A DNA stretch of 24,613 nucleotides from a bacterium (GTDB lineage Bacteria; SZUA-182; DTGQ01), in NCBI GenBank assembly GCA_023512255.1, contig JAILZY010000053.1, positions 1 through 24,613 of the forward strand, given 5' to 3'. Of this stretch, positions 12,881 to 20,976 are shown one piece after another. The notes under the pieces were generated by a model, which saw nothing but the letters and a program-made list of their open reading frames with translations, ran no database searches and had not been told where the DNA came from. Position numbers and translations under genes: made by a program. The first letter of the stretch is position 1; each line of letters opens with the position of its first letter.

Positions 12881-14542
12881 TTATCTTCGATTCCCATCGA
12901 GAAAGATTTGCAGCAGGGCATTAGTGGCCGGGTTGAATTCTGCTACCTTGCGGGTAGGATCACGGTTATAGTCGATCATTCTGGCTCGGATGTTTTTCGC
13001 CAGCACCTTGCCAAGCTCTACGCCCCACTGATCAAAGCTGTCTATTCCCCAGATGAACCCTTCGACTGCTGTCCGATGCTCGTAAATTGCTAGCAGCATA
13101 CCGGTAGTTTTGGGAGTCAGCTCAGGGAAAAGCAGAAGGGTTGAAGGCCGATTGCCGGGAAAGGTCTTGTGCGGGATCAAAAATTCCGGCACTTCCTCCT
13201 GGCGTAGCTCTTCTTCTGTTTTGCCGAAAGCCAGGGCATCGGGCTGGGCAAAGAAATTGGCCATCAATTCCTGGTGATGATCGACAGAATTTTCTGATTT
13301 TTTGCCGACCTGGTATTGGGGTCTGATGAAGCCGATGAAATCGGCTGGAACCACCTGCCCTTGATGAAGTAGTTGATAGAATGAGTGTTGTCCGTTGGTG
13401 CCTGGCTCGCCAAAGATGATCGGTCCGGTGGTTACCGGAACGGGGTTACCCTCAACATCCACTCGTTTGCCATTACTTTCCATATCAAGCTGCTGAATAT
13501 GGGTGGCAAAGCGCCAAAGGGCCTGGCTGTAGGGGAGAAGCGCTCGGCAGTTGTATCCCAGAAAGTTATTATTCCAGATCCCCAAAAGGCCCATAATGAC
13601 CGGAATATTTTTCGGAAAAGGTGCTTGGAGGAAATGGCGGTCGATCAGATACTCGCCGGCCAGCAGGCTGTGAAAATTTTCATATCCAAGGTAGAGAGAA
13701 AGAGGCACTCCACCGACTGCTGAGCTGACACTGAACCGCCCTCCCACCCAATCCCAAAATCCGAAGCTGTTAGCCGGATCAATACCGAATTCGGCTACTG
13801 CCGCCAGGTTGGTAGATACGGCCACAAAGTGTTTTTTCACCGCTTCGGGATGGTGCCTTAGCCGGCTAATCATCCAGTCTCTGGCTGTTTTGGCATTCAT
13901 CATGGTTTCAGTTGTAGTAAAGGTTTTTGAAATAATCACAAAGAGGGTTTCCTCAGGGTCGAGCCCTTCTGTCTTTTGCACAAAATCAGCTCCATCCACA
14001 TTGGCTACAAAGCAGAGCTTCATCCCTGGCTTGGCATAAGCTCGATTGGCCTCGGCCACAAATTCAGGGCCAAGGTATGATCCACCGATACCAACAGCCA
14101 CGATGTTTCGGATCAGCCTGCCAGTTACTCCTCGCCACTCTCCCTGATGAATACGCCGGGCAAAATTCTCTATTTGGGTCAAGACAGCCCTAACCTGCGG
14201 CATGACATCCTGGCCGTCCACTTCGATAGCTTCATCTCCCAGGTTGCGCAGGGCTACGTGCAGTACGGCTCGGTTTTCAGTTACGTTGATTTTTCTCCCC
14301 TGAAACATCTGCTGGATTTTCTCCTTAAGATGCCGAGCCTCAGCCAGAGCATAGAGCAACCTCATGGTTCGGCTGGTTACGAGCTGACGGGAAAAGTCGA
14401 GGATCACCTCTCCGTCCAGAGAAACACTCAGCGTCTGGTAGCGATTTGGGTCCTTAGCAAACTCCTGGCGAAGGCTCATCCTTTTAGCCTCTTGAGCTTC
14501 CTTCTCAAGCTCCTTCCACTGCGCAAGTTGGGTAATCATCAT
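12881..14542 (-). CDS. pgi: glucose-6-phosphate isomerase
   Basis: A 553-residue cytoplasmic enzyme that interconverts glucose 6-phosphate and fructose 6-phosphate in glycolysis and gluconeogenesis. Its length fits the long E. coli/eukaryote-type family (about 550 residues). Signature stretches are visible: VAVGIGGSYLGP (148-159), SKTFTTTET (205-213, phosphate site), GGRFSVSSAVG (267-277, with the catalytic-site Arg), MESNGK (354-359, catalytic Glu), FGEPGTNGQHSF (377-388, with the ring-opening His386) and QWGVELGK (505-512, with Lys512). Nothing essential is missing. GGAG lies 5 bases before the first ATG and 8 before the second, so either Met1 or Met2 may start. It is a monocistronic gene with its own -35/-10 promoter, and a housekeeping island among the secreted-protein genes. 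Confidence 0.97.
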   Translation of the reverse strand: MMITQLAQWKELEKEAQEAKRMSLRQEFAKDPNRYQTLSVSLDGEVILDFSRQLVTSRTMRLLYALAEARHLKEKIQQMFQGRKINVTENRAVLHVALRNLGDEAIEVDGQDVMPQVRAVLTQIENFARRIHQGEWRGVTGRLIRNIVAVGIGGSYLGPEFVAEANRAYAKPGMKLCFVANVDGADFVQKTEGLDPEETLFVIISKTFTTTETMMNAKTARDWMISRLRHHPEAVKKHFVAVSTNLAAVAEFGIDPANSFGFWDWVGGRFSVSSAVGGVPLSLYLGYENFHSLLAGEYLIDRHFLQAPFPKNIPVIMGLLGIWNNNFLGYNCRALLPYSQALWRFATHIQQLDMESNGKRVDVEGNPVPVTTGPIIFGEPGTNGQHSFYQLLHQGQVVPADFIGFIRPQYQVGKKSENSVDHHQELMANFFAQPDALAFGKTEEELRQEEVPEFLIPHKTFPGNRPSTLLLFPELTPKTTGMLLAIYEHRTAVEGFIWGIDSFDQWGVELGKVLAKNIRARMIDYNRDPTRKVAEFNPATNALLQIFLDGNRR

Positions 14543-14593
14543 CGTTTCTCCTTATTTTCAGGGATGTTTGGGGATGGATGATTTGATTTGGCT

Positions 14594-14623
14594 ATTCTAT
14601 AATGGGAATATATCTTTTGACAA
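14594..14623 (-). promoter_or_regulatory. sigma-70-type promoter for pgi
   Basis: On the minus strand TTGTCA (14618-14623) is followed after 18 bases by TAGAAT (14594-14599), overlapping TATAGA. The predicted leader to the pgi ATG is about 45 bases. This supports constitutive expression. The 14543-14891 gap otherwise holds the opposite-facing promoter of the 14892 gene. Confidence 0.6.
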
Positions 14624-14773
14624 GAGTCGATTTGCTTTTTGAGGCTCTCAATCAGTTATTACTATTCTATTATTGTCGGATAAGACTAAACAGTAGATTA
14701 ACAGGTAGACTAAAGTTTCCCTGAAGATGAAGATGTTTTTGGCGGTTTGAGAAAAAATTTAGATAGAAAAAAA

Positions 14774-14803
14774 TTGTATTTAGTTATCTCTTTTTGTTAT
14801 AAT
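14774..14803 (+). promoter_or_regulatory. sigma-70-type promoter for the 14892-15443 gene
   Basis: TTGTAT (14774-14779), an 18-base spacer and a perfect TATAAT (14798-14803). The predicted start near 14811 gives a leader of about 80 bases. No -24/-12 match was seen upstream of this gene, in contrast to the other short secreted proteins. Confidence 0.6.
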
Positions 14804-14891
14804 ATTATTAAACTGAAACCACAAGATAAAGGTATAGTTTTTCGGCAGTATTTGAAAATATAATGGTTTAACAAGAAAGGAGTGTCCAACT

Positions 14892-15443
14892 ATGAGTACG
14901 AGGAATGCAAGATTATCATGGGCAGCAGCAGCTCTTTGTTTTCTGGTCTTCCTGGTGTCGATTTGCTCACTCAGCCAGGCAGGGACAATTTACTGGGGGC
15001 TTCCAGGGATTTACTCCTCCTGGGGGCCAGGAAACTTTATCGCTGGAAGTCTCAGCAATATGACTGCTCGCGCTTTTGGAGCCTACGCCTTTACCGATTA
15101 TGCCAGCGCCTGGGGGCTTAATAATTATGCGACCGGCGGCCTCCTTGGAGCAGGCGCTATGACCCCCTGGATGCAGATGTACTCACTGGCTCCGATGTTT
15201 GGATATAGCTCTGCTCTCTTTAACAACCCCTGGCCCAATTCTTCGATCTTTTTATCTTCCTACTCTCCGCTCACCTCCTCTTTGTTCTCTTATCCCTATT
15301 CTTATTCTTATCCTGCTACCTATACTTATCCAACTTTAGATTTTGCCCAGTGGCCGAGCCTGAGCTTGCCCCAGCTAACCACATCGCTATCCAACATTAC
15401 TACGACTGCAACCCCTGTAGCTACTACCATCGCTGCTCCCTAA
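14892..15443 (+). CDS. secreted Tyr/Ser/Pro-rich protein of unknown function
   Basis: A 183-residue protein with no recognised family. AAAGGAG lies 9 bases before the ATG. The signal peptide has a core at about residues 10-26 and a likely cleavage after SQA (about 30). The mature part is Gly, Trp, Tyr, Asn, Ser and Pro rich, then carries a short tandem YPYSYSYPATYTYP stretch (about 134-147) and ends in a Thr/Ala-rich tail. It has very few charges, no mature cysteines and no C-terminal anchor. Composition and size recall the 192-residue protein at 290-868; both look like exported low-complexity, matrix or coat proteins. It has a sigma-70-type promoter. It faces the convergent 15488-16246 gene with a 44-base gap. 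Confidence 0.75.
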   Translation: MSTRNARLSWAAAALCFLVFLVSICSLSQAGTIYWGLPGIYSSWGPGNFIAGSLSNMTARAFGAYAFTDYASAWGLNNYATGGLLGAGAMTPWMQMYSLAPMFGYSSALFNNPWPNSSIFLSSYSPLTSSLFSYPYSYSYPATYTYPTLDFAQWPSLSLPQLTTSLSNITTTATPVATTIAAP

Positions 15444-15487
15444 AAGAGAAATACTGCTGCCTACAAGCCACAGCCTTTGATGATGAG

Positions 15488-16246
15488 CTAGGGTGAACTG
15501 TCGCAGTTGCCTAAAACATCGTTAATAATGGTAACGGTATAGCGGAGTGTTTCATTCACGGCTTTTTGCAGCTCCGCGATCCTGATCTTTTGATCACATT
15601 CGAAGTAGTCGCGGATGCAGAACCAGGGGACGTAAGGGTCTAAGATAGTGTATTTTATGCTCGTATCTCCCCCAGTTCGATCGTCAAGCTGATACCAATA
15701 CGGGGGCCACTCATTCCCGTAGAACTGATTTTCATCGGAAAGGTGCTCATGAACCTCAATCACTAACTTTATCCGACCGCCAAATCGGCTGATGAAATCG
15801 CGAATCTCCCGATTTGAGGCAGGAGAATCATCACCGGTGAGAATATCGTTGTTGTTGATTTCTAGAAAGAGCACCCGCCCCCTGGGATCAGCCACATGTT
15901 TTTCAAATTCTGTCTTGAAAATCTTACCCCAGGGTTTCTCAAGATAGTGGTATCCAACCACAATCAAGGCATAGTCTTGGCCTTTAGCCTCAATTCTGCC
16001 CTTATACGGAGCCAAATTATTCCTTCCAATCTGATAGGTACAAGAGGTCAACCCCAGAAATCGCTCCCGTTCTTTTAGTATCTTTCTGGTAACTTGAATT
16101 GGAAGAGAGGACTGTGATGAGTTCGATGAAAGAAAACTACTACGTCTAGCTGGCCGCTGAGCCCCATTCATGCTTTGGCTCAAAGAGGCGCCTGGGAAGA
16201 TAAATTGTCCGGCTATGATTACACAAACTAGCAGTATATTGAACAT
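15488..16246 (-). CDS. secreted protein of unknown function
   Basis: A 252-residue exported protein. The hydrophobic N-terminus (about 3-20) ends in a signal cleavage region near GASLSQ. A Ser/Arg-rich linker (about 26-50) follows, then a compact domain from about 55 with strands such as DYALIVVGYHYLE (91-103), GRVLFLEINNND (123-134) and IKLVIEVHEHLSD (159-171). The His/Glu-rich strand ends recall zinc-dependent peptidase or deacylase folds, but a clear metal-binding set such as HxxE is not evident, so no enzyme is assigned. Five mature cysteines (69, 210, 217, 248 and possibly pairing) suit an extracytoplasmic location. The ribosome site is weak. A good sigma-54 promoter lies 64 bases upstream of the start codon. 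Confidence 0.7.
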   Translation of the reverse strand: MFNILLVCVIIAGQFIFPGASLSQSMNGAQRPARRSSFLSSNSSQSSLPIQVTRKILKERERFLGLTSCTYQIGRNNLAPYKGRIEAKGQDYALIVVGYHYLEKPWGKIFKTEFEKHVADPRGRVLFLEINNNDILTGDDSPASNREIRDFISRFGGRIKLVIEVHEHLSDENQFYGNEWPPYWYQLDDRTGGDTSIKYTILDPYVPWFCIRDYFECDQKIRIAELQKAVNETLRYTVTIINDVLGNCDSSP

Positions 16247-16309
16247 AGGATCGTTAACCTGTTACCAAATTTATTAGGTTGGATGGGCAGGAATATTGGA
16301 AATAAAAGA

Positions 16310-16325
16310 CGCAATTGTTATGCCA
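16310..16325 (-). promoter_or_regulatory. sigma-54 (-24/-12) promoter for the 15488-16246 secreted protein
   Basis: The minus strand reads TGGCATAACAATTGCG, preceded by TT: TGGCA at -24, TTGC at -12, and 10 bases between GG and GC. The predicted start is near 16299, giving a 53-base leader. The GTTCAA-TGT-TTGAAC palindrome at 16447-16461 lies about 150 bases upstream, a suitable activator position. Confidence 0.7.
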
Positions 16326-16446
16326 AATTAGTTGCAGGGTTTAAAAAAATCTATAAGTAATTGTTTTTTTATGCTTAATAGAAAGGTGAAAATTTAGAAG
16401 CCAGACTCATAATTTTCTTTAATATGTTCAAAATTAGAGCTATACG

Positions 16447-16506
16447 TTCAATGTTTGAACAGAAGCGATTTGGAAGGAACCCTTTTGAAAAAGGGTTCCT
16501 TCCAAA
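16447..16506. other. small palindrome plus perfect 18-bp hairpin in a divergent intergenic region
   Basis: GTTCAA and TTGAAC around TGT form a perfect palindrome (about 16447-16461). Eight bases on, TTTGGAAGGAACCCTTTT (16469-16486) and its exact complement (16489-16506) form an 18-bp stem. The gap 16247-16684 separates divergent genes, so this is not a normal terminator site. The small palindrome may be an activator site for the sigma-54 promoter at 16310. The hairpin may be a DNA cruciform or the end of an unannotated small RNA. Confidence 0.5.
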
Positions 16507-16610
16507 CCATCCTCCTAAAACTTTAATTTAACTTAATGACAATTATCCGTCTCAAAAAACGCATTTTCACTTCACAAACCAGATTCAGATTGTTTATAAT
16601 TTTCGATATT

Positions 16611-16638
16611 GATAATTATTGATAATTATTGATAATTT
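16611..16638. repeat. 10-base tandem repeat upstream of the beta-helix gene
   Basis: GATAATTATT is repeated at 16611-16620 and 16621-16630, with a partial third copy GATAATTT at 16631-16638. One helical turn per unit would place A/T blocks in phase, which favours bent DNA or an UP-element. It lies 75-100 bases before the preferred ATG of the beta-helix protein. Confidence 0.6.
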
Positions 16639-16711
16639 GGGTAGGGATCGATTTTAGCCGATTAAAAATTTTTAGCTGCTCACCTTGAAAAAGCATGGAG
16701 ATTATTTTACT

Positions 16712-19700
16712 ATGGGTAGGAAAAGAGAGTTTTTGCTCGGTAGTCTGCTCTGCCTGGTGTTGCTTTTTTTCGATCTAATGAGCCATCCTTACATAGCATT
16801 TGGTCGTGATCTGCGCGTCCCTCGTGACTATCCCCTGATTCAGCGGGCAATTGATGCTTCATCTTCCGGCGATCGGATTCTGGTAGCTGAGGGAACCTAC
16901 CTGGAGCAGGTGCGGCTGAAGCCGGGAATTAAGCTCGAGGGAGGCTGGAGCAAACAGTTCACCCAAAGAGATCCTCAAAAATATCAAACTATTATTGACG
17001 CCAAGGGGAAAGAGGGGTGGGCAGTCTTGGCTGCCAGTAATACGGTTTTTGACGGCTTTATTGTCCAGAACGCTACCCAGGTCAAGACAGAAAAGGAAGA
17101 GTATGGGAGTGGCCTATACTGTCTTTCGGTTCAGGAGGTAATTATTCGAAACAATATCTTCCGGCAGAATGAGCCAAGCGGAATCTATGCCGGCAGCAGC
17201 CAATTGACTATTGTCGGCAATCATATTTTGAAAAACGCCAAGGCCGGAATACATCTTGAGAAAGGATCGACTCTCCTTATCCGGTCAAACATTATCGAGA
17301 GTAACAAGGAGGCTGGAATTTCCACCCTGAGCAAGATTCCTAACCGGATAGAGGTCTTTGGGAACAGGGTTTTCCACAATGGCCGGGGCGGCATCGATTG
17401 TCAGAATGCTACGGGCAAGGTTTACAATAACGTTGTCTATGAAAATAAGGAGGCCGGTATCCGTGGCTGTATTGTTCCTCTTGAGGTGATCAATAACACG
17501 GTGGTCGGCAATGCTCAGGCTGGAGTATCTATTGATGATCAGAGTAAGGAGATTATTATAAAAAATAATATCATTGCCTTCAACGGCGAATCCGGGATCA
17601 TGTCCGCTCAGCGAGGCTATAGCTATAATCTTTTATTTGCCAATGCAGAAGGGGAATACTGTGATCCTAACCTCCTGCCCTGCATTCGTAGCCAACATGC
17701 AGGGTATGAGGACGAGGAGAGTTTTCGCAAGATCGGACACATCATCGCTGATCCTATGTTTGTGGACGCTAAAAGTCACAATTATCATCTTTTGCCAGGC
17801 TCGCCGGCTATTGACGCCGGAGATGGCAATCCTGTCTATGCGGATAAGAATTTTCCTCCCTCCTTGGGCTCTGAGCGGAACGATCTGGGGGCTTATGGAG
17901 GCCCATATACTGTGGCTGAGGAGCGAGCAGCAGCCAATCGCCCCCCTCTGGCCAGGGCTGAGATCTCCTCCCCAATCTTTGTCGGAGACACTGTCCGCTT
18001 GGATGCTAGTGCAAGTTCTGATCCTGATGGTGATGCTCTGAAAATTCAATGGGCTCTACTTTCTGCCCCTCCGGGGAGCAAGGCCAAAATATTTCGAGCC
18101 GATGGTCCCAAAAGCAGTTTCCAGGCTGATCTTGCTGGCGAATATCGGGTCAGTCTGAAGCTTGTGGATCGGTGGGGAGCACAAGCCGAAACAATCCTTT
18201 CGGCTAAGGTAGAGAAAAATCACCCTCCTACTGCCTATGCCGGCGAGGATCTTGAAGCAGTAAGTGTGGGAGATACAATTAAAGTGTCTGGTGAGGTCAG
18301 CAGTGATGATGATGGGGATCGTCTCAGCTTCTGGTGGGAGTTTGCAGCCAAGCCTGAAAAGAGCCGGGCTAGGCTTTCTGATCCCACCTCAGCCTCGCCC
18401 TTTTTTATCGTTGACCAGCCGGGCTGCTATATTCTTAGGCTTACGGTAGACGATGGACAGGTGAAGAGCCTTCCAGATGAAATCCTGATTAATACCGTCT
18501 ATGAGGCTCCTGATCGAATTAGGCATGTGCCGGCCCAGTATCCTACCATTCAGAGCGCGGTTGATGCCGCTCGAGCAGGAGATACTATTTTGGTTCAAGC
18601 TGGAACTTATCGGGAAAATGTCTATATCGACAAGCAGGTCAACCTAAAGGGAGTTGGCTGGCCAGTGATTGATGGAGGGGGCAAGCCGGGAAATGTGGAT
18701 ACGGTAAAAATTGACTCTCTGGGTGAGCAGGCCGGGCGGATAGAAGGATTTGTTATTACTGGAGGAGGCTCTGGGCCACTGGCCCACGGGCTAAGCGCCT
18801 GGGATTCTGCCCCCACTATCTGCAACAATCAGTTTACCGGCAATCTCAATAACGGCCTTGGGCTGCATGGCCGACAGCTTCTGACCGAAAAAGCCCAAGT
18901 TTACGGCAATTTGGTCTATGGAAATAAGGGGGGCATCGGCAATGGCCGAGGAAGCTGCGCTAATATCCACCACAATTATATCTTTCGCAATTCGGTCTTT
19001 GGCATCGGCTGCCGAGGATTCTCTGCTCCACGGATAGAGCATAACTACATCTTTGAGAATGATATCGGCATCGGTATGAGGGAGGTATCTTCTCCGAAGA
19101 TTGTCGGCAATTATATCTATCATAACAAGCGAGGTATTGTCTTAAGTCCGGTATCAACCGTCAAGGCTTCGGCAGGAGAGGATATTTTAGTCCAGAATAA
19201 CCTGATCTTCCAGAACCAGAAAAGCGGCCTTATGGCTAGCTCTTTTAACCTCTCTCGACTGTTGATAATCAATAATACAATTGATTCCAATGGCCGGGAA
19301 AAACCAAGCCGCCAAGCAGGCGGCATTATTCTGGGCTGGCCCTGGCCAGCAAGATTCGAAGCCGTTATCCAAAATAACGTGATCACCAATAATAGCGGAG
19401 CAGGAGTGCTGAATTACCCCGGCCCTCAGGATGTTCGCGGCGCAGGGGATGAGGCTGGGGCGGAGGTCCGCAGCGCAGCAGCCCCAGCAGGGGAATCCAA
19501 GCGGCTTGGAGGAGCAAAGCTTTTGCTGAGCCACAACAATCTGTGGAACAATACTGAAAACTACTCAGGCTGTTTGGCGGCAGATCAAGACATCTTGCAA
19601 GATCCCCTCTTTATAGCCAAGGGGCCACAGCCTTGGATGTGCTATTTTCTGAGTCAGACCTCGGCCGGACAATCCCGAAACAGCCCCTGTGTGGATGCAG

Positions 19701-19879
19701 CAGTCCAGGTGGCCGCCACGCTCAGTCCTTACCTCAAAAACCTTGCCCAATACACCACCAGAGCTGACCTGAAGCCGGATGCCGCAGCTTTAGACCTTGG
19801 TTTTCACTACCTGGCGGCTGAATGCGGTCAGGATCTGCCGGCTTTAGTCAAAGAGAAACTTGAGGGTGGCTCAAAATAG
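16712..19879 (+). CDS. secreted duplicated right-handed beta-helix protein with two PKD-like domains
   Basis: A secreted protein of about 1055 residues. A hydrophobic segment at about 7-22 and a cleavage region before GRDLRV act as signal peptide. First block (about 35-405): a DYPLIQRAID...GDRILVAEGTY opening of the NosD/PbH1 family, then many NNI/GI/NN coils of a parallel beta-helix. Two PKD/Ig-like domains follow (about 410-597), each with a DPDGD or DDDGD turn (about 436 and 530). A second beta-helix block (about 600-1045) restarts with QYPTIQSAVDAARAGDTILVQAGTY, so the helix module is clearly duplicated. Such folds usually bind or cleave polysaccharide; I see no confident catalytic site. 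There is no C-terminal anchor or sorting signal. ATG 16712 is preferred because GGAG lies 11 bases upstream; TTG 16685 would add nine residues and has no ribosome site. A low-complexity Ala/Gly/Glu insert sits at about 910-930. Confidence 0.85.
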   Translation: MGRKREFLLGSLLCLVLLFFDLMSHPYIAFGRDLRVPRDYPLIQRAIDASSSGDRILVAEGTYLEQVRLKPGIKLEGGWSKQFTQRDPQKYQTIIDAKGKEGWAVLAASNTVFDGFIVQNATQVKTEKEEYGSGLYCLSVQEVIIRNNIFRQNEPSGIYAGSSQLTIVGNHILKNAKAGIHLEKGSTLLIRSNIIESNKEAGISTLSKIPNRIEVFGNRVFHNGRGGIDCQNATGKVYNNVVYENKEAGIRGCIVPLEVINNTVVGNAQAGVSIDDQSKEIIIKNNIIAFNGESGIMSAQRGYSYNLLFANAEGEYCDPNLLPCIRSQHAGYEDEESFRKIGHIIADPMFVDAKSHNYHLLPGSPAIDAGDGNPVYADKNFPPSLGSERNDLGAYGGPYTVAEERAAANRPPLARAEISSPIFVGDTVRLDASASSDPDGDALKIQWALLSAPPGSKAKIFRADGPKSSFQADLAGEYRVSLKLVDRWGAQAETILSAKVEKNHPPTAYAGEDLEAVSVGDTIKVSGEVSSDDDGDRLSFWWEFAAKPEKSRARLSDPTSASPFFIVDQPGCYILRLTVDDGQVKSLPDEILINTVYEAPDRIRHVPAQYPTIQSAVDAARAGDTILVQAGTYRENVYIDKQVNLKGVGWPVIDGGGKPGNVDTVKIDSLGEQAGRIEGFVITGGGSGPLAHGLSAWDSAPTICNNQFTGNLNNGLGLHGRQLLTEKAQVYGNLVYGNKGGIGNGRGSCANIHHNYIFRNSVFGIGCRGFSAPRIEHNYIFENDIGIGMREVSSPKIVGNYIYHNKRGIVLSPVSTVKASAGEDILVQNNLIFQNQKSGLMASSFNLSRLLIINNTIDSNGREKPSRQAGGIILGWPWPARFEAVIQNNVITNNSGAGVLNYPGPQDVRGAGDEAGAEVRSAAAPAGESKRLGGAKLLLSHNNLWNNTENYSGCLAADQDILQDPLFIAKGPQPWMCYFLSQTSAGQSRNSPCVDAAVQVAATLSPYLKNLAQYTTRADLKPDAAALDLGFHYLAAECGQDLPALVKEKLEGGSK

Positions 19880-19923
19880 GGGGCAAAAGCAGGCTCGGAA
19901 AAGAAAAATTCATGAAAAATGCG

Positions 19924-20026
19924 CCAGGCATGATCACCCTACTTTTTTACCTATAATCGTTCAAGTTAGGTTTTGATTGGCATTATAAATTTTCACCAAA
20001 ATAGCTAATCAAAAATCATGCCTGGA
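19924..20026. repeat. 103-base element with 11-bp inverted arms containing dispersed repeat copy 2
   Basis: CCAGGCATGAT near 19924-19934 and ATCATGCCTGG near 20016-20026 are perfect inverted arms. Inside, TTTTGATT (about 19971) and AATCAAAA (about 20008) form a second inverted pair. The minus strand at 19952-19986 carries ATGCCAATCAAAACCTAAC, TTGAACGA and TATA, shared with 8901-8934. The element lies between convergent genes and could be a miniature mobile element, a bidirectional terminator or a small RNA. The 20040-20160 remainder shows a small AATAG/CTATT hairpin followed by a T-rich stretch, a weak terminator candidate for the beta-helix gene. Confidence 0.45.
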
Positions 20027-20160
20027 AAAACCAAAGTTGAAGCACTATACTGTTTAATAGTAAAGCTATTGCCTTACTTTTCTTACTTTTTTTGTTGGGG
20101 GGAAAGCCTTGGGGGGAGCAAGGTAGCCGCGGTGGCTGGGAAGATATAGGCTCTCTTCTC

Positions 20161-20787
20161 CTAATTCATAATTGAGCAATAAATAGTGTTATTCTCACTG
20201 CCTCGAGAGCATTCTAGCATGTGAGATGCGTTTTTAATGAGCTCATCAATTACCCTAGCATCGGTAGGATACGAGGTAATGCCAATGCTGATAGAAATGT
20301 TCTTTTTGGCAGTGGTCGATTCAAGGTCGATACCCGAAAGGGCGAACAGGACCTGATCCTTCAGCCGCTCAGAAAGACAGACAGCCCCCTCGATATTCGT
20401 TTCCGGCAAGATCAGGGCTAGGACATCTTCATTGTAGAGAGAGAGAATATCCGTGTCTCGAAGGTTTGCTTTGATGAACTCACCGAGCTTTTTCATAAAC
20501 ATAGAGCCTCTTTCCTCAGAGGTCTGGCCAAGCTGTTCTTCTGATGGTGAGGTTACACTGACCAAAACAAGCGACAGGAACTGATTATACCGCTTAGCCC
20601 TTTTCATCTCCTCATCAAGTCTGATGTTGAGATATCGGGAGTTATAGAGCCTTGTGTTTTCATCGATAAAAATATTTTCCATTAAATCCTTATTCATCTT
20701 TTTTAAAGAACTATATGCAGTTGTAAGATTTTTTAATTTTGTCTTTAATTTTGAATTTTCATCTCTCAAGCGATCAACCTCGCTCAT
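20161..20787 (-). CDS. degenerate GGDEF domain protein with retained I-site, probable c-di-GMP receptor
   Basis: A 208-residue cytoplasmic protein. Residues about 1-38 form a coiled coil (MSEVDRLRDENSKLKTKLKNL). A GGDEF fold follows: DENTRLYNSRYLNIRLDEEMKRAKR (42-66) corresponds to the D-x-LT-x-L-x-NRRYL helix, LALILPET (123-130) follows the active-site loop, and ISISIGITSYP (164-174) is the usual late strand. The signature YGGDEF is replaced by YNEDVL (118-123), so two glycines and the key acid are lost and cyclase activity is unlikely. The RxxD I-site is kept as RDTD (110-113), which points to c-di-GMP binding. It lies downstream of the NtrC-type regulator on the same strand, but after a 425-base gap with its own sigma-54 promoter. 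GAGGGGGG and GAGAG precede the ATG. Confidence 0.8.
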   Translation of the reverse strand: MSEVDRLRDENSKLKTKLKNLTTAYSSLKKMNKDLMENIFIDENTRLYNSRYLNIRLDEEMKRAKRYNQFLSLVLVSVTSPSEEQLGQTSEERGSMFMKKLGEFIKANLRDTDILSLYNEDVLALILPETNIEGAVCLSERLKDQVLFALSGIDLESTTAKKNISISIGITSYPTDARVIDELIKNASHMLECSRGSENNTIYCSIMN

Positions 20788-20882
20788 GCTCTCTCAGCCC
20801 CCCTCATCTGTCGCTACACTCTCCTTATCAAAAGGAATTTAATAATCCATCGTCCATACTTTTCCTTTTTTGACATTGGATA

Positions 20883-20938
20883 TTAATCATTAATAATTAA
20901 TTAATTAATTAATTAGTTAATTATTAATTAATGATTAA
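20883..20938. repeat. A/T-only palindrome with TTAA core
   Basis: TTAATCATTAAT (20883-20894) and ATTAATGATTAA (20927-20938) are perfect 12-base arms around a TTAA-repeat core, 56 bases in total. It lies in the leader of the degenerate GGDEF gene, between the sigma-54 start near 20966 and the ATG at 20787. It can form a long weak hairpin or a cruciform, or bind an A/T-recognising nucleoid protein. Confidence 0.6.
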
Positions 20939-20976
20939 ATCATTCTGAATAGAATCATACTGATACATTTTCACTT

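Noticed and set aside
15488-16246. Assignment of the secreted unknown as an M14/AstE-like zinc hydrolase.
   Set aside because: The VEVHEH strand and GYHYLE turn are suggestive, but the full set of zinc ligands and the catalytic Glu context could not be placed.
16644-16659. A sigma-54 promoter for the beta-helix gene.
   Set aside because: GG and GC have the right spacing but the surrounding bases (GGATC and TTAGC) lack the TGGCA core, unlike the four accepted sites.
20161-20787. An active diguanylate cyclase.
   Set aside because: The GGDEF signature is replaced by NEDVL, with loss of both glycines and the catalytic acid.
20869-20898. A plus-strand TTGACA with a downstream A/T-rich -10.
   Set aside because: Any A/T-only palindrome supplies -10-like hexamers, and no plus-strand gene lies downstream.
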